NCBI GenBank assembly: GCA_034430895.1
Contig: DAOUDW010000061.1
Span: 67,535 to 131,534, forward strand
Direction: 5' to 3'
Length of the DNA stretch: 64,000 nt
Source: WVZH01 sp034430895
GTDB taxonomy: Bacteria > Chloroflexota > Anaerolineae > Anaerolineales > E44-bin32
The translations under genes were made by a program, and so were the position numbers. The notes under the pieces were generated by a model, which saw only the letters and a list, made by a program, of their open reading frames with translations, was not told where the DNA came from and made no database searches. Below are positions 41,120 to 50,280 of this stretch, in pieces (the first letter of the stretch is position 1; every line of letters begins with the position of its first letter).

Positions 41120-43285
41120 CTATCCAGGACGAAATCGTCTGGCCTCAAGCACATTGGGAAGCGCCTCCAAACGGTTGAGAATGCGGCTCAATTGTTCGAT
41201 GTCGGTTACCTGCATCACCAGATCAAACATTGCGAGGCTGTTCTTTGTTGAGACGTTGACCGACGACATATTGATACCCTCATTTGCCACGAGTGTAGAC
41301 ACATCACGCATCAAACCATCACGATCGTAGGCGCGCAGACGAACCGAGACCGGATACGTTTGCCGAGCTCTGCCCCAGGAGACCTGGACTAATCGTTCTC
41401 GATCCTTGATTCGCAGCACGTTGGGGCAATCCTGTCGATGAATGGTCGCCCCACGTCCACGTGTGATATACCCGATAATTGGATCTCCAGGCGCCGGCTT
41501 GCAACACTTCGCCATACGGGAAAGCAATCCCCCTGACAATCCGAGAATACTTACATCCTCGGTGGTGACATCCGGGGATGGAACAGTCTCCAGTTGCTCC
41601 GTAAAACCAAATTCTTCCTCTTTCTCCTCAACGACTTTGGAAATGATCTTGTTCAAGTGCAGATCACCGCAGCCAATTGCGACCTGCATTTCTTCCGCGT
41701 TTGGATAACCCAAATCTCGGGCGATTTTTTCGTAGGAGACACCTTCCACACCCAGGCGTTTTAATTCTCTTTCCAACAACAGACGGCCGTTGGATATGTT
41801 CAATTCGCGATCCCGTCGACGGAACCATTGCCGGATTTTGCTTCGAGCCCGCTGGCTGCGAACCATTTCCAGGCTCGGATTTAACCAATCCCGGCTGGGC
41901 CCGCCTCGCTTCGCCGTAAGAATCTCGACTGAATCACCCGTCTGAATCTTATAATTCAGGGAGACCAACTTACCCCCTACTTTCGCGCCACGACAGCGAT
42001 GACCGATATCTGTGTGAATGTGGTAGGCAAAATCGATAGGAGTCGACCCTGCAGGCAGGTCGATGACGTCACCTTTCGGCGTGAAGACATAAACACGGTC
42101 GTTGAAAACATCCGATTTCATGGCATCAACGAAATCTCCGGCATCGTCCACATCCTGCCGCCACTCCATCAGTTTACGCAGCCAGATAATCCTTTGTTCG
42201 AAAGTGTCATCTCGTGGCCGACCTTCCTTATAGCGCCAATGGGCTGCGATTCCGTATTCCGCTTTTTCGTTCATCGACGGTGTGCGAATCTGGGCTTCAA
42301 GTGTCCCCCCATCGTTGTAAACCACTGCGGTGTGTAATGATTGATAGAAGTTATCTTTTGGTGTAGCGATATAATCATCGAAGGTGCCCGGGATGGGCTT
42401 CCAGCGACTGTGAATAACCCCCAACGCCAGGTAACAGAGCGATTCGGTTTCCACGATTACACGAACGCCGCGTACGTCGTAGACCATGTCGAAGGGTACT
42501 TCTTTCCGATCCATTTTTCTGTAGATGGAATACAAATGCTTCGGACGCCCGTATACTTCGGCCTGGACGCCAGCTTCCGCCAATACGACCTTTAGTTGTT
42601 TAGAGATTACTTCTAGATCATTCTCCCGATCAACCCGGCGCTTGGCAACGTTCTCGGCAATTTCCTTATATTTTTCCGAATAGACGTAGCGAAAAGCCAG
42701 ATCCTCCAATTCCCACTTCATCTGCCAGATGCCGAGTCGATTGGCCAGAGGTGCAAATATCTCTAGGGTCTCCTCTGCGATTCGCTTTCGTTTCTCTTCC
42801 GGCAAATGCACCAGCGTACGCATGTTGTGAAGTCGATCTGCCAGCTTAATCACGACAACACGCACGTCATCCCCCATGGCCAGAAAGGTTTTTCGTAGTG
42901 TCTCTTTGGCCAGTTCGCTTTTCGTGGCGCGAGGTTCTTTTCCGCCTCCGGAGCGCCGACTGACGCGTGGTAGTTGCGTCAGTTTGGTGACACTGTCTAC
43001 CATGAGTGCCACCTCGTCCCCGAAATCGCGTTTTATATCTTTCAAAGTTACGTTGGTATCTTCTACGGTATCGTGGAGTAAACCTGCGACAAGCGCAAGG
43101 GTCGGTGCCCCCAATTCCGCCAAAATCGCGGCTACAGCGAGGCAGTGCTGTACGTAAGGTTCCCCGGAAGCCCGTTTCTGACCTTTGTGGGCTTTCTTCG
43201 TTACTTTGTAGGCGCGCTCGATGATCTCCCGATCTGCGGGACTGGTATCCTCCGGTAAAAGTTTGAGAAGACCTATAAGTTCCAT
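41120..43285 (-). CDS. rel: Bifunctional (p)ppGpp synthetase/hydrolase Rel
   Basis: This is the stringent-response enzyme, 721 residues long. The N-terminal HD hydrolase has LLHDTVEDT (HD at 71-72) and ADRLHNMRTL. The synthetase has GRPKHLYSIYRKM and YDVRGVRVIV. The TGS domain has VYVFTPKGDVIDLPAGSTPIDFAY read in parts. The zinc-finger part has MAKCCKPAPGD with a later HRQDCPN, and ACT comes last. The intact HD motif predicts both making and degrading ppGpp. An extended -10 promoter with an upstream -35 lies about 50 bases before the ATG. Confidence 0.96.
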   Translation of the reverse strand: MELIGLLKLLPEDTSPADREIIERAYKVTKKAHKGQKRASGEPYVQHCLAVAAILAELGAPTLALVAGLLHDTVEDTNVTLKDIKRDFGDEVALMVDSVTKLTQLPRVSRRSGGGKEPRATKSELAKETLRKTFLAMGDDVRVVVIKLADRLHNMRTLVHLPEEKRKRIAEETLEIFAPLANRLGIWQMKWELEDLAFRYVYSEKYKEIAENVAKRRVDRENDLEVISKQLKVVLAEAGVQAEVYGRPKHLYSIYRKMDRKEVPFDMVYDVRGVRVIVETESLCYLALGVIHSRWKPIPGTFDDYIATPKDNFYQSLHTAVVYNDGGTLEAQIRTPSMNEKAEYGIAAHWRYKEGRPRDDTFEQRIIWLRKLMEWRQDVDDAGDFVDAMKSDVFNDRVYVFTPKGDVIDLPAGSTPIDFAYHIHTDIGHRCRGAKVGGKLVSLNYKIQTGDSVEILTAKRGGPSRDWLNPSLEMVRSQRARSKIRQWFRRRDRELNISNGRLLLERELKRLGVEGVSYEKIARDLGYPNAEEMQVAIGCGDLHLNKIISKVVEEKEEEFGFTEQLETVPSPDVTTEDVSILGLSGGLLSRMAKCCKPAPGDPIIGYITRGRGATIHRQDCPNVLRIKDRERLVQVSWGRARQTYPVSVRLRAYDRDGLMRDVSTLVANEGINMSSVNVSTKNSLAMFDLVMQVTDIEQLSRILNRLEALPNVLEARRFRPG

Positions 43286-43335
43286 GATTAACCGAGTCTA
43301 ATACTCAGATATTTTCTCCTGACTGAACTACAATC

Positions 43336-43365
43336 AGCATAGCAAACAACGATCTTCTCATACAA
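43336..43365 (-). promoter_or_regulatory. Promoter of rel
   Basis: The -35 is TTGTAT (43365-43360), the spacer is 18 bp and the -10 is TATGCT (43341-43336), preceded by TGC. Confidence 0.7.
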
Positions 43366-43423
43366 GTTGCATCAGTAAAATATTGGTCGTCTCGATATAT
43401 TCGTTTTTACAATTTTAAACGGA

Positions 43424-43462
43424 TTGTATCACCTTGGGATCATTCATCGAAAGGTGATACAA
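43424..43462. repeat. Perfect 12-bp inverted repeat
   Basis: TTGTATCACCTT (43424-43435) and AAGGTGATACAA (43451-43462) surround a 15-base loop. It lies 80 bases after the PPIase stop and upstream of the rel promoter. The minus side continues TCCGTTTAAAATTG, so the U-tract is poor for a terminator. It could be a terminator or a protein-binding operator. Confidence 0.6.
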
Positions 43463-43541
43463 AGTAAATAGATTATTTTATTGGTTTGAATGGTGTTCAC
43501 ATACTTTAGCGGAAGTCTCTTATACCGATACAGGAAAGTGG

Positions 43542-44693
43542 TTAATAATACGCATCACTCTCCGGCACGTCCACATCGGGAATTCGTTCCTCCCAATTTT
43601 CGACAATCATGATCTCTGAGTTCCCTTCCACTACGCTCAGCCAATCGTCGTATGCCGAATTCACCGCCTGTTGGTATTCATACTCTGTAAAAGTCTGCGT
43701 AGCACGATCCATGATTTCGAACACGTGCCATCCCTGGTAAGTTTGAATAGGTCCCACCAGCGTGCCGACGGGTTCTGTTAAGAGCAATTCGGCGGAAGGA
43801 CCGAAACCAGAAAGAATGATCGTGCTTGCTAACCAACCCAATTCCCCACCGGCATCCTTCGTGGTCGCATCCTGGGAATATTCCGTAACAAGATCTTCCC
43901 AGGCTTCACCTTCTTCCAGTTTCAATCGCACTTCCTGAGTAGTTTCCTCTGTGTCGGTCATAATTTGACGCAATTGCGTTTTCTCCCCCTCCAACGGAAC
44001 GTCTTGTTTGAGAATCTCCCGGATCTTCTCCGATAACATATTGGACCGAATCACTTGACGGATTTGCTCCTCCGATAACCCGGATTGCTCCTCAATGCCA
44101 GATATATAATCCGCATAGGCTTGTTCATAACCCTCCGCTGTGTACTCGGTTGGCGTCGGGTTAGGCATGGGGGTGTTGGCAGCCGTTGGAGTAACATCGG
44201 TCGTAGGCAATGCCGTGACAGCAGCTGCCGTGAGGGTTTCTTCTGCTTTTCGGGTTGGATCTGGTGTCAGTGAAGGAAGACTTGTCGGCGTGCCGTTGCG
44301 GTAATAACCAAGGTACTCCTCGAATCTCTGATCGAGTTCTGCTTCCGTAATTACGATCCCCATTTCCTCGGCTTCCTGACGGACGAGCTCGTCTTTGATC
44401 ATGGTATCTAGAACGGCCCAAGCGATTGATTCCGCAGTTACACCGGAGAACTGCACTTCGGAGATAACGCGATCTTGAAACTCACGTGTATTGATCTCCT
44501 CGCCATTAACAACTGCAATCGGTTCGCCAGGCAAAACGACTGCCTCCCGATAGATGCCATAGCCGATGAGACTAAAAACGAGTATCGCTGTAATGAGTGT
44601 GCCAGCGATGATCCGATTTTTCAGGATTCTCTCTCGTTCCGCCCTGGCTAAATGCTTTCTAGTTGGTCGCAATTGTTGTTTTTGCCTGGCCAT
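43542..44693 (-). CDS. Membrane-anchored peptidyl-prolyl isomerase (SurA/PrsA-like)
   Basis: This extracytoplasmic foldase has 383 residues. One N-terminal membrane helix (about 27-48) is followed by a SurA N-like helical part (GEEINTREFQDRVISE). A Pro/Thr linker (about 150-185) is inserted within it. A PPIC-type parvulin domain follows, with ATTKDAGGELGWL and PIQTYQGWHVFEI. No lipobox is seen, unlike typical PrsA. The start is ATG 44693 after GGAGAC. It follows rpsR by 80 bases and may be read through from the rpsF-ssb-rpsR operon. Confidence 0.9.
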   Translation of the reverse strand: MARQKQQLRPTRKHLARAERERILKNRIIAGTLITAILVFSLIGYGIYREAVVLPGEPIAVVNGEEINTREFQDRVISEVQFSGVTAESIAWAVLDTMIKDELVRQEAEEMGIVITEAELDQRFEEYLGYYRNGTPTSLPSLTPDPTRKAEETLTAAAVTALPTTDVTPTAANTPMPNPTPTEYTAEGYEQAYADYISGIEEQSGLSEEQIRQVIRSNMLSEKIREILKQDVPLEGEKTQLRQIMTDTEETTQEVRLKLEEGEAWEDLVTEYSQDATTKDAGGELGWLASTIILSGFGPSAELLLTEPVGTLVGPIQTYQGWHVFEIMDRATQTFTEYEYQQAVNSAYDDWLSVVEGNSEIMIVENWEERIPDVDVPESDAYY

Positions 44694-44773
44694 GAATCGT
44701 CTCCACGAATCAAATGAATGGAAATCTATTGATTTCGGCGCGATCGAGGGTGGTGAGTAACAACCTACAGGAA

Positions 44774-45100
44774 TTAACGATATCGCTCTATTGAAAAGGG
44801 AAGCAAAGCCATGTGTCTTGCGCGCTTGACTGCCTTGGCAACCATACGTTGGTGTTTTGCGCACGCACCTGTCTCGCGTCTCGAACGGATTTTGCCCTGA
44901 TCGGTTACATAGCGCTTGAGACCCTCAATCTGCTTATAGTCAAGCGATTTGGTCTTGTCTGCGCAGAACTGGCAAACCCTCGGTCTACGAGAGAAACGAC
45001 GGCCTCTACCACGTTGAGGTCGTGAACGTCGTTGCTGTTGGCCTTCTTCTCTAGATTCCTCAGTATTCGCTTGAACATTTCTTTCTTCTGCCAATTTCAT
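44774..45100 (-). CDS. rpsR: Ribosomal protein bS18
   Basis: This small-subunit protein forms a dimer with bS6 on 16S rRNA. The core VCQFCADKTKSLDYKQIEGL, then TGACAKHQRMVAKAVKRARHMALLPF, is unmistakable. It keeps the Cys/Cys/Cys/His zinc-type pattern. The N-terminus is a long Arg/Gln-rich extension. Start choice is uncertain: ATG 45100 has GGGAG only two bases away, ATG 45109 lies further up, and TTG 45094 has ideal spacing. It is the third gene of the operon after ssb. Confidence 0.93.
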   Translation of the reverse strand: MKLAEERNVQANTEESREEGQQQRRSRPQRGRGRRFSRRPRVCQFCADKTKSLDYKQIEGLKRYVTDQGKIRSRRETGACAKHQRMVAKAVKRARHMALLPFSIERYR

Positions 45101-45143
45101 TACTCCCATAATGGTCAAGTATTCAAACCATCGTTATATCGAA

Positions 45144-45539
45144 CTAGAATGGAAAATCCTCTTCCATCGCCTCACTTGAATCCGCTGTGTCGTGCGCGAT
45201 TTCGCGACGATCACCCAACATGATCATCTCTTTCGCAACCAATTCCGTGGTGAAATGCTTGTTGCCCTCATTGTCTTCCCAACGACGGGTTTGTAAACGG
45301 CCTTCCACATATACTTGCTGGCCCTTATGTAAGTACTGATTGCATATCTCTGCCAAAGAGCCCCAGGCAACAACGTTAAACCACTCTGTTTCCTCGTGTC
45401 GATCCCCGTCAGCAGAGGTCCACGAACGTGTCGTCGCCACACTAAAGGTCGTAACCGGGCGGCCTGACGGCGTATAGCGCATCTCCGGATCGCGTCCCAA
45501 ATGGCCAATGATCATTACCTTGTTTAAGCCACGACTCAT
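45144..45539 (-). CDS. ssb: Single-stranded DNA-binding protein
   Basis: This OB-fold protein of 131 residues coats single-stranded DNA. The N-terminus LNKVMIIGHLGRDPEMRYTPSGRP, seen in two overlapping motifs, is typical. The C-terminus ends in the acidic tip EEDFPF that recruits partner proteins. The linker between them is very short. The start is ATG 45539 with AAAGGA upstream. It sits between rpsF and rpsR, the classic arrangement. Confidence 0.95.
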   Translation of the reverse strand: MSRGLNKVMIIGHLGRDPEMRYTPSGRPVTTFSVATTRSWTSADGDRHEETEWFNVVAWGSLAEICNQYLHKGQQVYVEGRLQTRRWEDNEGNKHFTTELVAKEMIMLGDRREIAHDTADSSEAMEEDFPF

Positions 45540-45584
45540 CACAGGATCCTTTCCCATTCATCCCCTTACCTGATGACTCTCGCA

Positions 45585-45869
45585 CTATTCTTTAGCTGTG
45601 ATCATGAAGCGCAATATTTGTTCACTAAGACGAAGGTCGCGTTCTACAACGATGCAAGCATCTGCTGGCATCTCGATGTCGAGAATGAAGTAATAGCCGT
45701 CCGTCTGTTTCTGGATTTCATAAGCCAATCGACGTTTACCCCAACGATCTACTTTAATGGTTTTTCCACCGGCAGCATCAATCCAACCGGCAACTCTCTC
45801 ATCGAGATTCGTGAGGGTCGTCTCATCCAACTCTGGGTGTGCGATATAGGCTAATTCATAGTTGCGCAT
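45585..45869 (-). CDS. rpsF: Ribosomal protein bS6
   Basis: The protein has 94 residues. It begins MRNYELAYIAHPEL and contains DRWGKRRLAYEIQKQTDGYY, the family signature. It binds bS18. It is first in the rpsF-ssb-rpsR operon, with AAAGGA seven bases before the ATG. The leader of about 95 bases from the promoter at 45968-45996 contains a GCGTCG/CGACGC stem with ACCGACG, a possible S6:S18 autoregulatory site. Confidence 0.95.
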   Translation of the reverse strand: MRNYELAYIAHPELDETTLTNLDERVAGWIDAAGGKTIKVDRWGKRRLAYEIQKQTDGYYFILDIEMPADACIVVERDLRLSEQILRFMITAKE

Positions 45870-45967
45870 CAGGTTTTCCTTTCCCCGGGATTACCCCTCA
45901 TCCATAACCGAGCGATTAAGAATGGGAGCGGAAAGCGCGTCGGTTCTACGACGCGGCAACAGGCAAT

Positions 45968-45996
45968 AGTGTATCACGCGCAAGTGGGAATATCAA
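45968..45996 (-). promoter_or_regulatory. Promoter of the rpsF-ssb-rpsR operon
   Basis: The -35 is TTGATA (45996-45991), the spacer is 17 bp and the -10 is TACACT (45973-45968), preceded by TGA. Confidence 0.7.
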
Positions 45997-46026
45997 GCAC
46001 GACTAGCAAGTGCTCTTTTTTCACGG

Positions 46027-46212
46027 TATAATCTAATTTGATTAGGGTTGGTCCACTTTTTGCATGAACGAAACCAACCCAATTGATCCGAGAGGGGCTG
46101 GAATTCGTTCTGGGCACAGTCCCGGTTGATGTCTCACCGGCCAGGTTGATTATCACCTGGCTCGCTTCTTGTAAAGCCATATCGTTCGTGTATGCTACGC
46201 TACGGAGGCAGG
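46027..46212 (+). promoter_or_regulatory. Promoter and hairpin-rich leader of the phosphohexomutase gene
   Basis: A perfect TATAAT lies at 46027-46032. The leader of about 170 bases holds a run of stems: GGGTTGG with CCAACCC, GGG with CCC, CCGGT with ACCGG, and CCAGGT with ACCTGG. The last two hairpins share the core GGTTGAT then TCACC. The gene start has GGAGG. The leader looks structured, but no ligand family is recognised. Confidence 0.5.
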
Positions 46213-47640
46213 ATGACAACAAATGCCATTAAATTCGGTACTGACGGCTGGCGTGGGCGCATCGCTGAGGATTACACATTCTCAAGTGTCCGGCGCTGTG
46301 CACATGGTTTTGCACAATACCTACTCAATACCGAAGGGGCGAATAATAAAGTCGTTGTGGGGTACGATCAACGCTTTGGGTCTGAAAATTTCGCCGCCGC
46401 CGCCGCCGAAGTGCTCGCAGCACACGGCTTCCAAGTTCTGCTCACAGATGGTGCTTCGCCCACGCCCACAATCTCCTATGCGACGGTACACAACGAAGCC
46501 GTTGGTGCAATCAATATCACCGCCTCCCATAACCCATCCAGTGATAATGGTTTCAAAGTACGCGATCGACATGGCGGAGCTGTTGATCCCCAGGGACTGA
46601 AACAGATCGAATCCGAAATCCCGGCGAGTGAGGATAATGTCCCCCGCCTCCCCATCGAAGAAGCCGTCGAGCAAAACAAGGTCACCTATTTCGACCCATC
46701 CCCGACCTACATCGAACAGATCAAGCGCTTGATCGATGTAGAACCGATACGAAAGGCAGGCTTGACGGTACTGGTTGATGCAATGTGGGGGAATGGAAGT
46801 GGTTGGTTTACCAAACTGCTCAGTGGCGACAAGACCAAGGTAATCGAGATCCACAATCACCGCAATCCCATTTTCCCCGAGATGATTCGCCCTGAACCCA
46901 TTCCGCCCAATATCAATGTCGGGCTCGCAGCGACCAAAGAACACAACGCAGATGTACTCTTGATTACGGACGGAGACGCTGATCGAGTGGGCATGGGTGA
47001 CGAAAATGGTGAATTTATAGACCAATTACGAGTGTATGGGCTCTTGGCACTCCACATGCTCGAGATTCTGGGTAAACGCGGCCCGATCGTGAAGACTCTC
47101 TCCACAACTTCCATGCTGAACAAACTCGGGAAAATCTACGACGTGCCCGTCTACGAAACGGGCGTCGGCTTCAAATACGTTGCGCCGAAGATGCTCGAAG
47201 TGAATGCACTTATTGGCGGGGAGGAATCCGGTGGCTATGCCTTTCAGGATCACGTCCCCGAACGAGATGGTATTCTCGCAGGATTGTTCCTTCTCGATAT
47301 GATCGTGCGTCTTGAACGAAAACCTTCAGAGCTCATCGACTTATTGTTCGAAAAAGTCGGAGCACACTTCTACGATCGCATCGACACTTGCCTCCCCGAA
47401 GATGAGCGTGAATCGATTAAAGCGCGAGTACAACAGGCCTCCCCAGAGAAAATTGCAGGTCTCAAGGTCGTTGATATCAACACACACGACGGATATAAAT
47501 ACAACCTGGAAGATGGCGGCTGGTTGTTGATTCGCTTTTCCGGAACCGAACCGATCATTCGGGTTTATTGTGAAACAACGCAGGCCGAACTTGTAAACCC
47601 CATTCTCCAGGAAGGGCTCCGGATCGCAGGAATTGAATGA
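46213..47640 (+). CDS. Phosphoglucomutase/phosphomannomutase family protein
   Basis: This alpha-D-phosphohexomutase of 475 residues moves phosphate between C1 and C6 of a hexose phosphate. It has the active serine in ITASHNPSSDNG, the metal loop ITDGDADRVG, the sugar-binding GGEESGG and the phosphate-binding RFSGTEPIIRVY. Which sugar it uses (Glc, Man or GlcN) is unclear. The active loop is not the GlmM type (S-A-S-H-N). The start is ATG 46213, with GGAGG four bases upstream. tatD overlaps its end by four bases. Confidence 0.93.
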   Translation: MTTNAIKFGTDGWRGRIAEDYTFSSVRRCAHGFAQYLLNTEGANNKVVVGYDQRFGSENFAAAAAEVLAAHGFQVLLTDGASPTPTISYATVHNEAVGAINITASHNPSSDNGFKVRDRHGGAVDPQGLKQIESEIPASEDNVPRLPIEEAVEQNKVTYFDPSPTYIEQIKRLIDVEPIRKAGLTVLVDAMWGNGSGWFTKLLSGDKTKVIEIHNHRNPIFPEMIRPEPIPPNINVGLAATKEHNADVLLITDGDADRVGMGDENGEFIDQLRVYGLLALHMLEILGKRGPIVKTLSTTSMLNKLGKIYDVPVYETGVGFKYVAPKMLEVNALIGGEESGGYAFQDHVPERDGILAGLFLLDMIVRLERKPSELIDLLFEKVGAHFYDRIDTCLPEDERESIKARVQQASPEKIAGLKVVDINTHDGYKYNLEDGGWLLIRFSGTEPIIRVYCETTQAELVNPILQEGLRIAGIE

Positions 47641-48467
47641 ATGCAACGACAAGGCGGCTCACAGACACACACTGCCATCTCGTACTTCCCCAGTTCGATC
47701 AAGATCGTGTCGAAGTCCTCGAACGGGCTTGGGAAGCTGATGTGGACCGTATTCTCGTTCCAGGCATAGATCTGCACACGAGCCGTCTGGCGGTAAAATT
47801 GGCACAGCAACATGCAAATATCTTTGCAGCCGTGGGCATCCATCCGCATGACGCCCGAACGTGGAATTCTGACACGGCAGCAAAAATCGGCGAACTCGCT
47901 CGTTCAGAAGGTGTGGTTGCGATCGGAGAGATCGGGCTGGATTACTATCGGAATATATCCACGCCTGACCAACAGAAACACGCCTTCCAAGCGCAATTAG
48001 CACTCGCCGCCGAGATTGGATTGCCCGTTGTGATACATAACCGGGACGCGACACAGGACATCATCGAAATGCTGCTTGCCTGGTCTCGAGATCTGCCGGC
48101 AGGGCTTCGGGAACGACCAGGCGTGCTGCATGCCTATTCGGCAGACATCGATACCGCCCTGCTCGCTGCCGAATCAGGATTCTATTTCGGTGTGGCCGGA
48201 CCAGTGACCTTTCGAAACGCCGATCACCTACGCGAAGTCGTTTCAAAATTGCCAATTTCGAAGGTTCTGCTCGAGACGGATTCTCCCTACCTTACGCCAC
48301 ACCCCCACCGGGGCAAACGAAACGAGCCAGCCAACGTGAAAATTGTTGCCGAATGTTTTACTGGTATTATGGATATGCAGGAGAGTCAAGTCACTGAAAT
48401 CACATGGCAAAATGCCGCGACCCTCTTCGAATGGAACCATGGAAACAACGACCATCACCTTCTTTGA
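47637..48467 (+). CDS. tatD: TatD-family metal-dependent DNase
   Basis: This TIM-barrel metallohydrolase has 276 residues. The metal ligands are in DTHCHL (N-terminus), IGEIGLDYY, VIHNRDA, LHAYSADI and LLETDSPYLTPHPHRGKRNEP. Family members act as 3-prime exonucleases and in DNA repair. The start overlaps the upstream mutase stop, and the polyprenyl synthase starts inside its 3-prime end, so the three genes form one unit. Confidence 0.94.
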   Translation: MNATTRRLTDTHCHLVLPQFDQDRVEVLERAWEADVDRILVPGIDLHTSRLAVKLAQQHANIFAAVGIHPHDARTWNSDTAAKIGELARSEGVVAIGEIGLDYYRNISTPDQQKHAFQAQLALAAEIGLPVVIHNRDATQDIIEMLLAWSRDLPAGLRERPGVLHAYSADIDTALLAAESGFYFGVAGPVTFRNADHLREVVSKLPISKVLLETDSPYLTPHPHRGKRNEPANVKIVAECFTGIMDMQESQVTEITWQNAATLFEWNHGNNDHHLL

Positions 48468-49413
48468 TCTCATTCGCTCCGAACTCGCAAAGGTGGAGCA
48501 GAGAATGCGCATCAGCCCGGGTGAACACGACCCCAACCTGATCGCCGCACTCGATCATTTGCTCTCCTCGGGCGGGAAACGCATTCGCCCTGCCCTTGTC
48601 TTGCTTTCCGCAGGGATGTTGAACGCCGATCGAGATCATGCCATCACGCTTGCAGCCTCGGTGGAAATGCTGCACACCGCAACGCTAGTGCACGACGATT
48701 TGATCGACGGCGCTTCTCTCCGCCGGGGGATTCCCACCATCAACGCCACACTGGGACCTGGGGCTACCGTCCTAACAGGAGATTACATTTTCGCTCGAGC
48801 CGCGTACCTGGCAGCAGAAATTGGCGAACAGGCGTTGATGAAAATCTTCGCGCGAACGCTGATGACGATCGTAAACGGGGAAATCTCCCAGATGTACGCC
48901 AACAGCAAGAGTGATGCTGGCATCCCGGATTATCTTGAGCGGATCTATGCCAAAACCGCATCGCTGTTCGAAGTCGCCACAGAAGGTGCTGCGATCCTAA
49001 GCGACATCGATGAAGATGCAGTCGCCGTAATGAAATCTTTTGGATACAACATCGGCATGGCTTTTCAGATCGTCGATGACGTCTTGGATTTCACCGCCGA
49101 TGAAGAACGACTCGGAAAACCCGCCGCAAACGATCTGCGACAAGGCTTGATCACGCTCCCTGTCTTGTACTTTCTTTCAACAGCCTCCGATCAAGAAAAT
49201 TTGCGCCATAAAATCACTACGCAGCAATGCGATGAAGATGAACTTTCCGAAATTGTCTCCGCGATCCGTTCCTCGAAGGCAATCGATAAGGCTCTCGATC
49301 AGGCACAGGAATTCATCACCACAGGCATTTCACTCTTGAAAATGATGCCCGCCAATCAAGAACGAGCGGCGCTCTACGAACTCGCAGATCACATCATTAA
49401 TCGCAGCACTTAA
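48439..49413 (+). CDS. Polyprenyl diphosphate synthase
   Basis: This trans-isoprenyl synthase of 324 residues extends allylic diphosphates with isopentenyl diphosphate. It has GGKRIRPAL, the first Asp-rich motif LVHDDLIDGASLRRG, the second Asp-rich motif FQIVDDVLDFT, and NGEISQM. Product length cannot be read with certainty. It probably makes a quinone side chain or long-chain lipid carrier. The start is ATG 48439, 29 bases inside tatD. Confidence 0.92.
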   Translation: METTTITFFDLIRSELAKVEQRMRISPGEHDPNLIAALDHLLSSGGKRIRPALVLLSAGMLNADRDHAITLAASVEMLHTATLVHDDLIDGASLRRGIPTINATLGPGATVLTGDYIFARAAYLAAEIGEQALMKIFARTLMTIVNGEISQMYANSKSDAGIPDYLERIYAKTASLFEVATEGAAILSDIDEDAVAVMKSFGYNIGMAFQIVDDVLDFTADEERLGKPAANDLRQGLITLPVLYFLSTASDQENLRHKITTQQCDEDELSEIVSAIRSSKAIDKALDQAQEFITTGISLLKMMPANQERAALYELADHIINRST

Positions 49414-49547
49414 ACCATTGGCATCAAAGAGGTTGTCCGTACGAGAGCAAGCGACACTTACTTGCGCAGAAACCAACCGGATCATCTGCCCCTAAATAAC
49501 AGGCGCAAGGCCCCTAACTTCATTGAGCTGGTTTGCAGGAGATGGGT

Positions 49548-50180
49548 ATGGAACCATCCAACGTATTCGCATCGACACACCCCCTCGTGGCACATAAATT
49601 GAGTAAATTGCGCAACCAGGATGTTGTTCCCAAAAAATTCAGGGAACTCATTCGCGAGCTTTCTGCGTTATTAACCTACGAGGCAACCCAAGATCTGCTC
49701 GTCAATCCAATTGACATCCAAACACCTTTGGTGAAAACCAAAGGCCTGGAATTGTCTGAAAGTGTTGGATTGATCCCCATCTTACGAGCTGGCTTGGGGA
49801 TGGTGGAGGGGGTTTGGGAATTAATGCCCTCCGCCGAAGTATGGCACATCGGTCTCTACCGGGATGAAAAAACCCTCCAACCGGTGGAATACTACAACAA
49901 GCTTCCCATCGAACCTACCGTCTCGGTATGTTTTATTCTCGATCCGATGCTTGCCACGGGAGGATCGGCCGTCGCCACGATTGACATCCTTAAAGATTGG
50001 GGCGTGAATAAAATCAAGTTCGTCGGTCTCATCGCTGCGCCGGAAGGTATCGCCGAAATCCACCGTCATCATCCTGAAATCCCGATTCACCTTGCTGCGG
50101 TGGACGACAAATTGAATGAGAATGGCTACATCGTACCTGGCTTGGGGGATGCGGGCGACCGCCAATTTGGCACTGGGTGA
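49548..50180 (+). CDS. upp: Uracil phosphoribosyltransferase
   Basis: This enzyme salvages uracil to UMP with PRPP and has 210 residues. The PRPP-binding loop is LDPMLATGGSAVATI, and the C-terminal uracil site is YIVPGLGDAGDRQFGTG. The start is ATG 49548, with GGAG six bases upstream. An in-frame TTG further up is less likely. The gene ends at a terminator shared with tpiA. Confidence 0.96.
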   Translation: MEPSNVFASTHPLVAHKLSKLRNQDVVPKKFRELIRELSALLTYEATQDLLVNPIDIQTPLVKTKGLELSESVGLIPILRAGLGMVEGVWELMPSAEVWHIGLYRDEKTLQPVEYYNKLPIEPTVSVCFILDPMLATGGSAVATIDILKDWGVNKIKFVGLIAAPEGIAEIHRHHPEIPIHLAAVDDKLNENGYIVPGLGDAGDRQFGTG

Positions 50181-50209
50181 GAAGAGAATAATACGCCAGC
50201 AACGTCAAA

Positions 50210-50238
50210 CGGGACACCCAATCGAAGAAGGTGTCCCG
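50210..50238. terminator. Terminator between upp and tpiA
   Basis: Arms CGGGACACC and GGTGTCCCG (9 bp) are followed on plus by TCGAATTTT. It lies between convergent genes and could act in both directions. Confidence 0.7.
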
Positions 50239-50280
50239 TCGAATTTTAACGATCTTATTTGCTGGAAAAAATGGCGTCGA

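Noticed and set aside
45974..46222. Minus-strand ORF of 82 codons in the rpsF/phosphohexomutase intergenic region
   Set aside because: It has no ribosome binding site, spans the rpsF promoter and consists largely of the inverted repeats of the leader. It reads as a by-product of hairpins.
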